Below, one piece after another: positions 19,255 to 26,243 of a stretch of 64,000 nucleotides of DNA (its first letter is position 1; each line of letters opens with the position of its first letter). The stretch covers positions 1,860,001-1,924,000 of the forward strand of contig NZ_CBDDIE010000003.1 of assembly GCF_965228805.1 (NCBI RefSeq). Direction: 5' to 3'. This DNA comes from JASBTN01 sp965228805. GTDB taxonomy: Bacteria; Pseudomonadota; Alphaproteobacteria; Rhodobacterales; Rhodobacteraceae. The notes beneath the pieces were generated by a model. It made no database searches and had not been told where the DNA came from. It worked only from the letters and a program-made list of their open reading frames with translations. Both the position numbers and the translations under genes were made by a program.

Positions 19255-19329
19255 AAAATTATTTCAAATAATTTTGCTTTCGGTGGCCGCGCTGCGCGCG
19301 GTGTCCGATTTCCCAGTACGGGAAATCGG
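19255..19329. terminator. two adjacent palindromes in the convergent gap after the kinase gene
   Basis: A 21-nt palindrome (AAAATTATTT, C, AAATAATTTT; 19255-19275) and a 10-bp stem with 5-nt loop (CCGATTTCCC, AGTAC, GGGAAATCGG; 19305-19329) lie between the convergent kinase and hpaH genes. The AT-rich arm supplies T-rich ends on both strands, so the pair could terminate transcripts from both sides. Its two-palindrome layout resembles the 45-nt repeat at 21017 and 41420, but the sequences are not identical. Confidence 0.5.
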
Positions 19330-19334
19330 GGCGC

Positions 19335-20135
19335 TTAGGCGAACGCGATATCAACAGACCCGAACGGTCCGAAATCGGCGTGGATGCTTGTGCCCGAGGG
19401 GCATTCCACGGGCCGGATGAAACTGCCTGACAGGATCACCTGGCCGGGCTCGATGCTCTGGCCATATTGCGCCATGCGGCGCGCGAGCCAGACCACACTT
19501 TCGACCGGGTCGTTGAGCACGCCCGCGCCCAGGCCGGTTTCCTCGATCTCGCCATTTCGGAAGGTGAGCGCCCCGACCCAGCGCAGGTCGAAAGCGTCCA
19601 CGACGTGGCGTTCGCGCCCCAACACGATGCCCGCATTGGCCGCATTGTCGCTGATCGTGTCAAAGACGGTGCGCGCTTTGCCGGTTTCGGGATCCACGCG
19701 TTGGATGCGGGTATCCAGGATCTCGATCGAGGGCGTGACGAAATCGGTTGCCGCCAGTACATCCGCGCGTGTGACATCTGCGCCGCCCAGGGCATCCTTC
19801 ATGACAAAGGCGATCTCGGCCTCGATGCGGGGCTGGATGAAACGCCCGGCGGGCACCGTGGCGCCGGTATCGAACAGCATGTCGTCGAACAGGATGCCGC
19901 TGTCGGGAATGTCGATGTTCAGCGCATATTGCATCGCCTTCGAGGTCAAGCCGATCTTCCAGCCGATCACACGGCGTCCCTCGGCCAGCTTGGCACGATG
20001 GATCGCGTTCTGCACCTTATAGGCGTCGTCCATGCCCATCTCGGGATGGCGCAGGGTCAGAAGGCCGATTTGGCTGCGGGATTTCTCTGCCGTCAGCAGG
20101 TCGGCGGCGGCCTGTGCGTGATCCTCCGGCGTCAT
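19335..20135 (-). CDS. hpaH: 2-oxo-hept-4-ene-1,7-dioate hydratase
   Basis: A 266-aa FAH-superfamily hydratase that adds water to 2-oxo-hept-4-ene-1,7-dioate in homoprotocatechuate meta-cleavage. Motifs include RRVIGWKIGLTSKAMQ near residue 55, RIEAEIAFVMKDALGG with the metal-binding Glu residues, and VILSGSFIRPVECPSGTS near the C-terminus. The length fits HpaH/HpcG. It is the last gene of the minus-strand series hpaE-hpaD-hpaG-hpaH and overlaps hpaG by 4 nt. The final aldolase (HpaI) is not present here. Confidence 0.9.
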   Translation of the reverse strand: MTPEDHAQAAADLLTAEKSRSQIGLLTLRHPEMGMDDAYKVQNAIHRAKLAEGRRVIGWKIGLTSKAMQYALNIDIPDSGILFDDMLFDTGATVPAGRFIQPRIEAEIAFVMKDALGGADVTRADVLAATDFVTPSIEILDTRIQRVDPETGKARTVFDTISDNAANAGIVLGRERHVVDAFDLRWVGALTFRNGEIEETGLGAGVLNDPVESVVWLARRMAQYGQSIEPGQVILSGSFIRPVECPSGTSIHADFGPFGSVDIAFA

Positions 20136-20989
20136 GCCACCACCTCATCCTCGATGCCATTGACCAGCTTGCCGATGCCTTCGACCTCGATCTCGACCAC
20201 ATCGCCCGGTTTCAGATAGCGCGGTGGGTCGAAACGTGCGCCGGCGCCAGTGGGCGTGCCGGTGACAATGATGTCGCCTGGCTGAAGCGTCATGAAGGTC
20301 GAGATATAGGCGATCTCCTCGCGGATCGGGAACATCATGCGGGACAGCACATCGTCCTGGCGCACCTCGCCATTCACCCGCGTCACGATGCGTGCGTTAT
20401 CGAGCTGTGCGGGGTCGGTGAAGGGCACCAGCCACGGCCCGATGGCGCCGGACTTGTCCCAGTTCTTGCCTTGGGTGACGTTGAACTTCGCGTGGCGCAC
20501 CCAATCGCGGATCGTGCCCTCGTTGCAGAGCGTCAGCGCGGCGATGTGGTCATATGCGTGCTCGGCCGCGATGCGCCGCCCGGATTTGCCGATGACAATG
20601 GCGACCTCGCCCTCGTAATCCAGCGTGTGGTTTTCCGGCGGGCGCACGAGGTTTTGCCCGTGCCCAGTGAATCCGCTGGCGAAACGCGGGAACAGCGACA
20701 TGTACTTTGGCTGCGCGCTGCCGTCCTTGTATTCGGCGTTGCGGTCCGGGAAGTTCACGCCGACGCAGAGGATGCGCGGGGCGTTGGGGATCGGGATCTC
20801 GTAGGTGAACTCCCGATGGGTCACCGTGCGGCCCTTGGCGACTTCGGCCAAGGCCGGCAACCCGCCCGCGCGGATCACCTCCAGCATGGTCGGCCATTGC
20901 GGGAAATCGGGCGACAGGGCGATGGCCCCCTCGTCGGTGATGGCGCCGTAGAAGGGCGCGCCCTCGGCGGTGTAGCTGGCAAAGCGCAT
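20132..20989 (-). CDS. hpaG: 2-hydroxyhepta-2,4-diene-1,7-dioate isomerase / 5-oxopent-3-ene-1,2,5-tricarboxylate decarboxylase (FAH family)
   Basis: A 285-aa fumarylacetoacetate-hydrolase-family enzyme. ILCVGVNFPDRNAE, then LDYEGEVAIVIGKSGRRI with the acidic metal ligands, GPWLVPFTDP and IVTGTPTGAGARFDPP are characteristic. In this position between hpaD and hpaH it should decarboxylate and isomerise the ring-cleavage product; classical HpaG is a tandem two-domain protein, while this is single-domain, so isomerase and decarboxylase may be shared with another protein. I chose the ATG at 20989, with GGAGAC 8 nt upstream, over the in-frame ATG at 21004. Confidence 0.82.
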   Translation of the reverse strand: MRFASYTAEGAPFYGAITDEGAIALSPDFPQWPTMLEVIRAGGLPALAEVAKGRTVTHREFTYEIPIPNAPRILCVGVNFPDRNAEYKDGSAQPKYMSLFPRFASGFTGHGQNLVRPPENHTLDYEGEVAIVIGKSGRRIAAEHAYDHIAALTLCNEGTIRDWVRHAKFNVTQGKNWDKSGAIGPWLVPFTDPAQLDNARIVTRVNGEVRQDDVLSRMMFPIREEIAYISTFMTLQPGDIIVTGTPTGAGARFDPPRYLKPGDVVEIEVEGIGKLVNGIEDEVVA

Positions 20990-21016
20990 GTGATGCGTCT
21001 CCATTTCTACCGGTCA

Positions 21017-21061
21017 CCGTTTTCTTCGAAGAAAACGGGCCGGAATTTTCGAAAATTCCGG
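21017..21061 (+). repeat. 45-nt double-palindrome repeat, copy 1
   Basis: Two 22-nt perfect palindromes joined by one G: 21017-21038 (core GTTTTCTTCGAAGAAAAC) and 21040-21061 (core GGAATTTTCGAAAATTCC). The reverse complement of the same 45 nt is at 41420-41464. It lies between hpaD and hpaG inside the minus-strand operon. It could form two strong RNA hairpins and affect mRNA stability or partial termination. Its recurrence marks it as a repetitive intergenic element of the REP/BIME kind. Confidence 0.85.
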
Positions 21062-21071
21062 GGATCCGTGC

Positions 21072-21926
21072 TTACTGAACCGGGAAGATCACGTTGACCT
21101 GGCCGGTGCCGGAGCTTGGGAAATAGGGCGAGACGACTTCGCATTTGGCGTCGTACTTATCCCACCCCAGCGCGCCGTAGAGCATCGCGGTGTCGTGCAT
21201 CGATCCTTCGCCGCAGCAGAAGTTCGCATAGTCGCCCAGCATCTTCAGGAAGGTCGCGTGGTCGCCGTTCTTCCACATCTCCAGCACATGCAGGTCCATC
21301 TGGCGGTTGAATTCCGAGCTGATGGTAAAGGTGCCGTTGTTGGCGGCATAGTCCTTGTTGGCCCAGATCTTGTGGCTCAGCGAGCCCGACGCGACCAGCA
21401 GCACTTTCTCGTCCGAAGCCTCGACCGCCTCGCGAATGGCCTCGCCGACCAGGCGGCTTTCATCGTGTCCGTGTACGGTTGCCCAGGCGGCGATCGACAC
21501 GACTTTCATGTCATGTTCACGGCTCATGAAGCGCATCGGCACCAGGGTGCCGTATTCCAGTTCGAGGCTGTCCAGGTGGTGCGCCAGGGTGTAGACGCCC
21601 TTGTCGGACGCGATCTTGGCAATCGCATCGCCCATCTCCGGGTTGCCGTCATAGGCATAGGGCAGGTCCTGGATGAACTGCGGGAATTCGTTCGAAGTGA
21701 ACAGCCCCTCGAACCGCGCGTTGGCGTTGATGTGGAAGCCCGCGTTGATCACCCAGTGGGTGTCACAGATGATCACCGTGGTGGCGCCCAGCTCCTTTGC
21801 CCGGCGCGCGATTTCATAATGGCCTTCGATGGCCGGTTGGCGCTTGCCCTGAATGGGCCCCTCCTGTTCCGACATCAGCATGGTCGGCACGTGGGTCATC
21901 TTGGCGGCGAGTACGATTTCACCCAT
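21072..21926 (-). CDS. hpaD: 3,4-dihydroxyphenylacetate 2,3-dioxygenase (class III extradiol)
   Basis: A 284-aa LigB-superfamily extradiol dioxygenase that opens the ring of homoprotocatechuate. Visible residues: AAKMTHVPTMLMSE with the first metal His near residue 12, CDTHWVINAGFHINA with a second His near 57, GTLVPMRFMSREHDMKVV, and the FCCGEGSMHDTAMLYGALGW C-terminal region. Length matches the type III HpaD/HpcB family and not the vicinal-oxygen-chelate type. It lies between hpaE (15 nt upstream) and hpaG, from which it is separated by the 45-nt repeat. Confidence 0.9.
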   Translation of the reverse strand: MGEIVLAAKMTHVPTMLMSEQEGPIQGKRQPAIEGHYEIARRAKELGATTVIICDTHWVINAGFHINANARFEGLFTSNEFPQFIQDLPYAYDGNPEMGDAIAKIASDKGVYTLAHHLDSLELEYGTLVPMRFMSREHDMKVVSIAAWATVHGHDESRLVGEAIREAVEASDEKVLLVASGSLSHKIWANKDYAANNGTFTISSEFNRQMDLHVLEMWKNGDHATFLKMLGDYANFCCGEGSMHDTAMLYGALGWDKYDAKCEVVSPYFPSSGTGQVNVIFPVQ

Positions 21927-21941
21927 GTCTTTTCCTCCGCT

Positions 21942-23450
21942 TCACGCGCCCAGGCGCGGGATTTTGTGATCGCCGAGCGCCAGCCCGACATGTTTCTGTT
22001 CCATGTAAAACTCAAAGCTCCAGTCGCCGCCATCCCGGCCGATGCCCGAGGCCTTCACGCCCCCGAACGGGGTCGGCAGGTGGCGCACGTTTTCGCTGTT
22101 CACCCAGATCATGCCCGCCTCCAACTTGTCGGTAATGCGCAGGGCGCGGGTCAGGTCGTTGGTCCAGAGGTAGCCGGTGAGGCCATAGGCCGTGTCATTG
22201 GCGATCTCCAGCGCCTCTTCCTCGGTCGAGAACGGGATTGAGGTCAGGACCGGGCCGAAGATCTCCTCCTGCGCGATGCGCATCTTGTTGTGGGCATTCG
22301 TGAACAGCGTGGGGCGCACGAAGTAGCCCTTGTCGCCGACACGTTCCCCGCCTGCGGCGACGGTCGCACCGTCTTCCTTGGCGATGCCGAAATACGAGGT
22401 CACCTTGGCGAAATGCTCCTCGCCGATCATCGGGCCGATCACGGTTTCGGGGTCCAGCGGGTGGCCGACCTTGATGTTGTTCACACGCTCGATCAGGCGG
22501 GCTTCGAACTCGTCCTTGATGCTGTCTTGCACCAACAGGCGCGAAGACGAGGTGCAGCGTTCGCCGTTGATTGAATAGATCATGAAAATGACCGCATCCA
22601 GCGCACGGTCCAGGTCGGCATCCTCGAAAACAATCACCGGGTTCTTGCCGCCCAGCTCCAGATGCACGCGTTTCAGCGTATCGGCGCCCTGTTTCTGGAT
22701 CAGGCTGCCGGTGCGGCTTTCGCCGACGAAGGCCAGCGCCTTGATGTCGGGATGTTCACACAGTGCGCGGCCCGCCTCTTCGCCGTAGCCATTGACCAGG
22801 TTCCAGACGCCGGGGGGCAGGCCTGCCTCCTCGGCGATTTCCATCAGGATGCGGGCAGAGACCGGGCTGAGTTCGGCCGGCTTGTGCACCACGGTGCAAC
22901 CTGCCGCCAGCGCCGGGGCGATCTTCCAGGTCGACAGCATGAAAGGCGTGTTCCAGGGGGTAATCACGCCCACCGGGCCGATCGGCACGCGGGTGGTCAG
23001 GTTCATCAGCGTGGGGGAGCGCAGCTGCTTGCCGTCGCGCGCCGAGCCGACCTGATCGGCGAAATAGCGGAAGTTCTCGGCCCCCCGAATGGCGGCTTTG
23101 GACATGAAGCGCAGTGCCTGACCGGTGTCCCAGCATTCGCAGAAGGCAATTTCCTCGGCGCGGGCCTCGATCCCCTCGGCGATTCGGATCAGGATCTTCT
23201 TGCGCTCGGCTGTGGGCATGTCGCGCCAGGTCGGGAAGGCGGCAGCGGCGGCCTTGGCGGCGGCATCCATATCCTCGGCTCCGCCTCGCGCGACGGTGCA
23301 GATATGGCTTTCATCCACGGGGCTGGCATTGTCGAAACTGCCCAGGGATCCCGGCACATCCTGCCCGCCGATGCGGTTCAGGATGCCGCCGTCGCGGAAC
23401 CGGGCCATATGGGCGGTCATCTTTTCGATATTGGCGGTCAGGTCGGACAT
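21942..23450 (-). CDS. hpaE: 5-carboxymethyl-2-hydroxymuconate semialdehyde dehydrogenase
   Basis: A 502-aa aldehyde dehydrogenase. Motifs in order: GPVGVITPWNTPFMLSTWK, VHKPAELSPVSA, FVGESRTGSLIQ, ELGGKNPVIVFEDADLD with the Glu base, and SINGERCTSSSRLLV with the catalytic Cys. Its place as first gene before hpaD identifies it as HpaE, oxidising the ring-cleavage semialdehyde. I chose the ATG at 23450 because AAGGAG lies just upstream; a much longer in-frame reading to 23948 would run through the promoter and into the opposite pagL-like gene. No hpaBC hydroxylase is in the window. Confidence 0.92.
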   Translation of the reverse strand: MSDLTANIEKMTAHMARFRDGGILNRIGGQDVPGSLGSFDNASPVDESHICTVARGGAEDMDAAAKAAAAAFPTWRDMPTAERKKILIRIAEGIEARAEEIAFCECWDTGQALRFMSKAAIRGAENFRYFADQVGSARDGKQLRSPTLMNLTTRVPIGPVGVITPWNTPFMLSTWKIAPALAAGCTVVHKPAELSPVSARILMEIAEEAGLPPGVWNLVNGYGEEAGRALCEHPDIKALAFVGESRTGSLIQKQGADTLKRVHLELGGKNPVIVFEDADLDRALDAVIFMIYSINGERCTSSSRLLVQDSIKDEFEARLIERVNNIKVGHPLDPETVIGPMIGEEHFAKVTSYFGIAKEDGATVAAGGERVGDKGYFVRPTLFTNAHNKMRIAQEEIFGPVLTSIPFSTEEEALEIANDTAYGLTGYLWTNDLTRALRITDKLEAGMIWVNSENVRHLPTPFGGVKASGIGRDGGDWSFEFYMEQKHVGLALGDHKIPRLGA

Positions 23451-23481
23451 CGGGGCTCCTTCAGCGCGAATCTGCGATCTA

Positions 23482-23501
23482 TTGATTAACATGTTAAGCA
23501 A
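23482..23501 (-). promoter_or_regulatory. palindromic operator candidate in front of hpaE (MarR/HpaR type)
   Basis: TTAACATGTTAA is a perfect 12-nt palindrome at 23486-23497, extended to TTG..CAA arms at 23482-23501 with one mismatched pair. On the minus strand a TTGACA (23521-23516) lies upstream, and with a 17-bp spacer the weak -10 CTTAAC falls inside the palindrome. A repressor bound here would block hpaE transcription. HpaR, a MarR protein, controls hpa operons elsewhere; no regulator gene is next to this copy, so the assignment is inference. Confidence 0.55.
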
Positions 23502-23642
23502 ATTGAGGGTGGGCTTGTCAAACCCTTTTCCTGACCAGGGGCAATGGCGAAAAAACACCACCCTTCGGGACGTTGCGGCAGGGGGAGTGACAGGGCGTCC
23601 AAGGGCCACTATCTGTTTGAAGGTGTTGCGAAGGACAAAGAC

Positions 23643-24158
23643 ATGGAACCGACACTCGCATTGATCTTTCTGGCGGCCAGCTTGGGTGACATGGCCATAA
23701 ACCATTGCCCGACCGATGGGTGCCTTGCGCGCGGACAGGAAACCGCGCGCTATTCGATCGCCACGGGGGGGCTGCACAGTCAGGACCGCTGGGATGGCGG
23801 CGAGGTTTACCTGCGCTATGACTTGCCGGTCAACTATGGTCCGTTTCAACCGGTCATCGGCGCCTCGGTCACGGATACGAAGGACCTGTGGGTCGGGGCC
23901 GGTTTTGCCTCGACCATCGAGTTCGGTGACAGTGGGTGGTACGCACAAGGCAGCCTGATGCCCGGCCTATATGCGCGGGGCGACGGGGTGGATCTGGGGC
24001 ATGCGGTCGAGTTCCGCTCGGGGATCGAACTGGGGTATGAAAACCGTCGTGGGCTGCGCATTGCCCTGTCCTATGACCACCGTTCGAACGCTTCGCTGGA
24101 TCGCGTAAATCCGGGCATGGACCTGTTCAGCGTTCGCGTCTCTGTGCCGCTGAACTGA
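23643..24158 (+). CDS. PagL-like lipid A 3-O-deacylase / acyloxyacyl hydrolase
   Basis: A 171-aa putative outer-membrane barrel. The C-terminal part carries SYDHRSNASLDRVNPGMDLF, which has the PagL pattern H-x-S-N-A followed by NPG. Counting from the ATG at 23643, His146, Ser148 and Asp160 have the same spacing as the His126, Ser128 and Glu140 catalytic set of Pseudomonas PagL, with Asp in place of Glu. Alternating strands (SIATGGLHSQDRW, VYLRYDLPVNYGPF, GWYAQGSLMPGLYARG) support a barrel. The N-terminus is only a weak signal peptide. An in-frame ATG at 23544 is less likely. It is not obviously in an operon with its neighbours. It would remove an acyl chain from lipid A in the outer membrane. 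Confidence 0.75.
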   Translation: MEPTLALIFLAASLGDMAINHCPTDGCLARGQETARYSIATGGLHSQDRWDGGEVYLRYDLPVNYGPFQPVIGASVTDTKDLWVGAGFASTIEFGDSGWYAQGSLMPGLYARGDGVDLGHAVEFRSGIELGYENRRGLRIALSYDHRSNASLDRVNPGMDLFSVRVSVPLN

Positions 24159-24253
24159 TACTGCCGCGAATTTGAGCGCGCTGCGTAGGGGCGCATAAAT
24201 TTTTGGCATTCGATCACGAAACCCCCTCTGGTCGCGGTACCCGTCTTTGCTTC

Positions 24254-24270
24254 TCGCTGCGACGCAGCGA
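24254..24270 (+). promoter_or_regulatory. hairpin directly before nasT
   Basis: TCGCTGC (24254-24260), GAC, GCAGCGA (24264-24270) forms a 7-bp stem with a 3-nt loop, ending 11 nt before the nasT ATG and next to the CAAGG ribosome site. It could affect nasT translation. It shares the GCAGCGA arm sequence with the first hairpin of the nrtA leader (26091-26098). Function is unproven. Confidence 0.4.
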
Positions 24271-24281
24271 TCAAGCAAGGC

Positions 24282-24866
24282 ATGGCTGCCCCGTTGTCCA
24301 TATGTGTCATTGAACCAGACCCGGACCGCGCCCGTCTGATCATTGACGGGCTACGTGATGCGGGTTGGCAGGATGTCACCGTGATCGGCCAGATATCGGC
24401 CCTGGCCCGGCGCTTGGTTGAGCTGGACCCGGATCTGGTTCTGATCGATCTGGCAAACCCGTCGCGGGACCGGCTGGAAAACCTCTCGGCCGCCTCCGGG
24501 GCCGCCACCCGGCCGGTGGCCATGTTCGTCGACCACACGGATCCCGAGCTGACCCGCGCCGCGATGCGGGCGGGACTGTCCGCCTATGTGGTGGATGGGT
24601 TGGCGCGGGATCGCATCCAGCCGGTTCTGGAAACCGCCATCGAGCGTTTTCAGGTCACCAGCCAGATGCGCGCTGAACTGGATGCGGCGAAACAGGCGCT
24701 GGCCGAACGCAAGACTATCGACCGGGCAAAGGGGCTGCTGATGCAGGCCAAGGGGATCGGTGAGGATGAGGCCTATGGGCTTCTGCGTAAGACGGCGATG
24801 GATCAGGGGCGCAAGGTGATCGAGGTGGCCGAAGCCCTCATCACCGCATCGGAGTTGCTGGGATGA
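24282..24866 (+). CDS. nasT: NasT-type ANTAR response regulator (nitrate/nitrite antiterminator)
   Basis: A 194-aa protein: an N-terminal receiver-like domain (LSICVIEPDPDRARLIIDGL; VLIDLANPSRDRLE at the phosphorylation-site position) and a C-terminal ANTAR RNA-binding domain at about residues 135-190 (KTIDRAKGLLMQAKGIGEDEAYGLLRKTAMDQG). In Azotobacter and Paracoccus, NasT binds the nas leader RNA and prevents termination when NasS releases it in the presence of nitrate. It overlaps nasS by 4 nt, and the matching leader with hairpin and terminator is at 26060-26243. The receiver has an incomplete acidic pocket, consistent with control by NasS rather than by phosphorylation. Confidence 0.93.
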   Translation: MAAPLSICVIEPDPDRARLIIDGLRDAGWQDVTVIGQISALARRLVELDPDLVLIDLANPSRDRLENLSAASGAATRPVAMFVDHTDPELTRAAMRAGLSAYVVDGLARDRIQPVLETAIERFQVTSQMRAELDAAKQALAERKTIDRAKGLLMQAKGIGEDEAYGLLRKTAMDQGRKVIEVAEALITASELLG

Positions 24867-26056
24867 GCCGGGCTGCGCTGAATCTGGGCTATGTACCCCT
24901 GGTCGATGCCGCGCCCCTGGTGATCGCGCGCGAGTTGGGCTTTGCGGCGGATGAGGGGCTTACCTTGAATCTACTGCGTCAACCCGGCTGGTCGGCCCTG
25001 CGTGATCTGCTGGTCATGGGGCAGCTGGACGCGGCGCATATGCTGTCGCCGCTGCCCATTGCCCTGTCGCTGGGCCTGGGCGGAGTGGCTGCGCCGGTGG
25101 ATGCGCTGATGACCCTGTCGGCGAATGGCAATGTGATCGGGGTCTCGGCCGACTTGGCCGCACGGATGCGGGCGGTGGGCTGGGACGGCCGGTTCGACAC
25201 CCCAGTCGAGACCGGTCGCGCCCTTCTGGCGGCCTGCCCGGCACCGCGCATCGGCGTACCCTTTCCCCATTCCATGCATGTGGAGCTGATCCACTACTGG
25301 CTCGGCGCGCTCGGCCACACGGCGCCGCAGATCGTTACCGTACCGCCGCCGCAGATGGCCGAAGCGGTGCGCGCGGGCGAGGTGGACGCTTTCTGTGTCG
25401 GCGAACCCTGGGGCTCGGTCGCGGTGGACAGCGGGGCGGGGGAGCTGATCCTGCCCGGCGCGGCGATCTGGGCCTTTGCGCCGGAAAAGGTACTGGGCGC
25501 GCGGCGCGACTGGATTGACGCCCATCCAGCAGAAACCCGTGCCCTTATGCGCGCGATTTGGCGGGCTGGGGAGTGGCTGTCTGAGGCGGAGAACCGCGCG
25601 CTGGCCTCGGAGGTGCTTGCGCGGAGCGCCTACCTTGACCTGCCAGCGGCCCTGATCGACCGGGCGCTGCGGGGGGAGTTGCCGACCCGTCCGCGTGCCC
25701 TGGCCGCCCGGGTGCCGCATTTCCTGCGTTTCCACAACAATGCCGCGACCTTCCCCTGGCGCAGCCAGGCCGCCTGGATCGCCACGCGCATGGCTGCACG
25801 CCACGGGTTGGATGTCGCCCAGGCGGCAGATGTGGCGCGTGCCACCTTCCGCACCGATCTTTACCGCGACAACCTTGCTGATCTGGCGCCGAACCTGCCC
25901 TGTGGCTCGGAGAAGTTGGAAGGCGCGATGCCCCGCCCGACTGCCGCGCCCAGCCTGCGTGGCGAGGTGATTCTGGGCCCGGATGCGTTTTTTGACGGTC
26001 AGGTTTTCGACATGAGCCCGGCCCGGCCGCTCAAAAAACGGGCAAATCCGGTCTGA
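24863..26056 (+). CDS. nasS: NasS-type nitrate-sensing protein (NrtA/CmpA family, cytosolic)
   Basis: A 397-aa homologue of NrtA with no signal peptide (begins MSRAALNLGYVPLVDAAPLV), as expected for the cytosolic sensor. Family motifs include WSALRDLLVMGQLDAAHMLS, VPFPHSMHVELIHYWLGALG, PPPQMAEAVRAGEVDAFCVG and FRTDLYRDNL. It shares the LD(A/G)AHML, PPPQM and CVGEPW motifs with the transporter subunit NrtA encoded next. NasS holds NasT inactive and lets go when nitrate or nitrite binds. Co-translated with nasT and 187 nt upstream of nrtA. Confidence 0.92.
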   Translation: MSRAALNLGYVPLVDAAPLVIARELGFAADEGLTLNLLRQPGWSALRDLLVMGQLDAAHMLSPLPIALSLGLGGVAAPVDALMTLSANGNVIGVSADLAARMRAVGWDGRFDTPVETGRALLAACPAPRIGVPFPHSMHVELIHYWLGALGHTAPQIVTVPPPQMAEAVRAGEVDAFCVGEPWGSVAVDSGAGELILPGAAIWAFAPEKVLGARRDWIDAHPAETRALMRAIWRAGEWLSEAENRALASEVLARSAYLDLPAALIDRALRGELPTRPRALAARVPHFLRFHNNAATFPWRSQAAWIATRMAARHGLDVAQAADVARATFRTDLYRDNLADLAPNLPCGSEKLEGAMPRPTAAPSLRGEVILGPDAFFDGQVFDMSPARPLKKRANPV

Positions 26057-26059
26057 GCC

Positions 26060-26243
26060 CTTCCGCAATGCTGCGCTTGCATCGCCGCGATGCAGCGAGA
26101 GTGTTAGAACAAGAGCAAGGCCACGGAACAAAGGCGTTCCACCGGCCAGACAAGAGCAACGCCGCTCATCCTGCCCGCAGTCCTCCCGCGGGCAAGATGG
26201 GCGGTTTTTTGTTTCCGGGCTGCCGGAAAAGAAAGGATACAAC
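26060..26243 (+). promoter_or_regulatory. NasT-responsive leader RNA of the nrtA operon
   Basis: The region between nasS and nrtA holds three nested signals: a hairpin at 26074-26097 (GCATCG, CCG, CGATGC plus outer pairs), a second at 26119-26147 with stem GGAAC/GTTCC and the six-base loop AAAGGC, and an intrinsic terminator at 26162-26210. ANTAR target RNAs are known as two hairpins with hexanucleotide loops having A at position 1 and G at position 4; the AAAGGC loop fits exactly, while the first hairpin does not show such a loop in the fold I can draw. With NasT encoded just upstream, transcription antitermination of the nitrate operon is the natural reading. Confidence 0.85.
26162..26210 (+). 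terminator. intrinsic terminator inside the nrtA leader
   Basis: CCGC-CATC-TGCCCGC (26162-26178, with single unpaired bases) pairs with GCGGGCA-GATG-GCGG (26188-26204) around a 9-nt loop and is followed by six T (26205-26210). It lies 34-82 nt before the nrtA ATG, so by default it would stop transcripts arriving from nasTS or from a promoter in the leader region. Confidence 0.85.

Noticed and set aside
24159..24281. Sigma-54 promoter before nasT
   Set aside because: A GG-N10-GC pattern with the proper TGGCAC and TTGC elements was looked for and not found.
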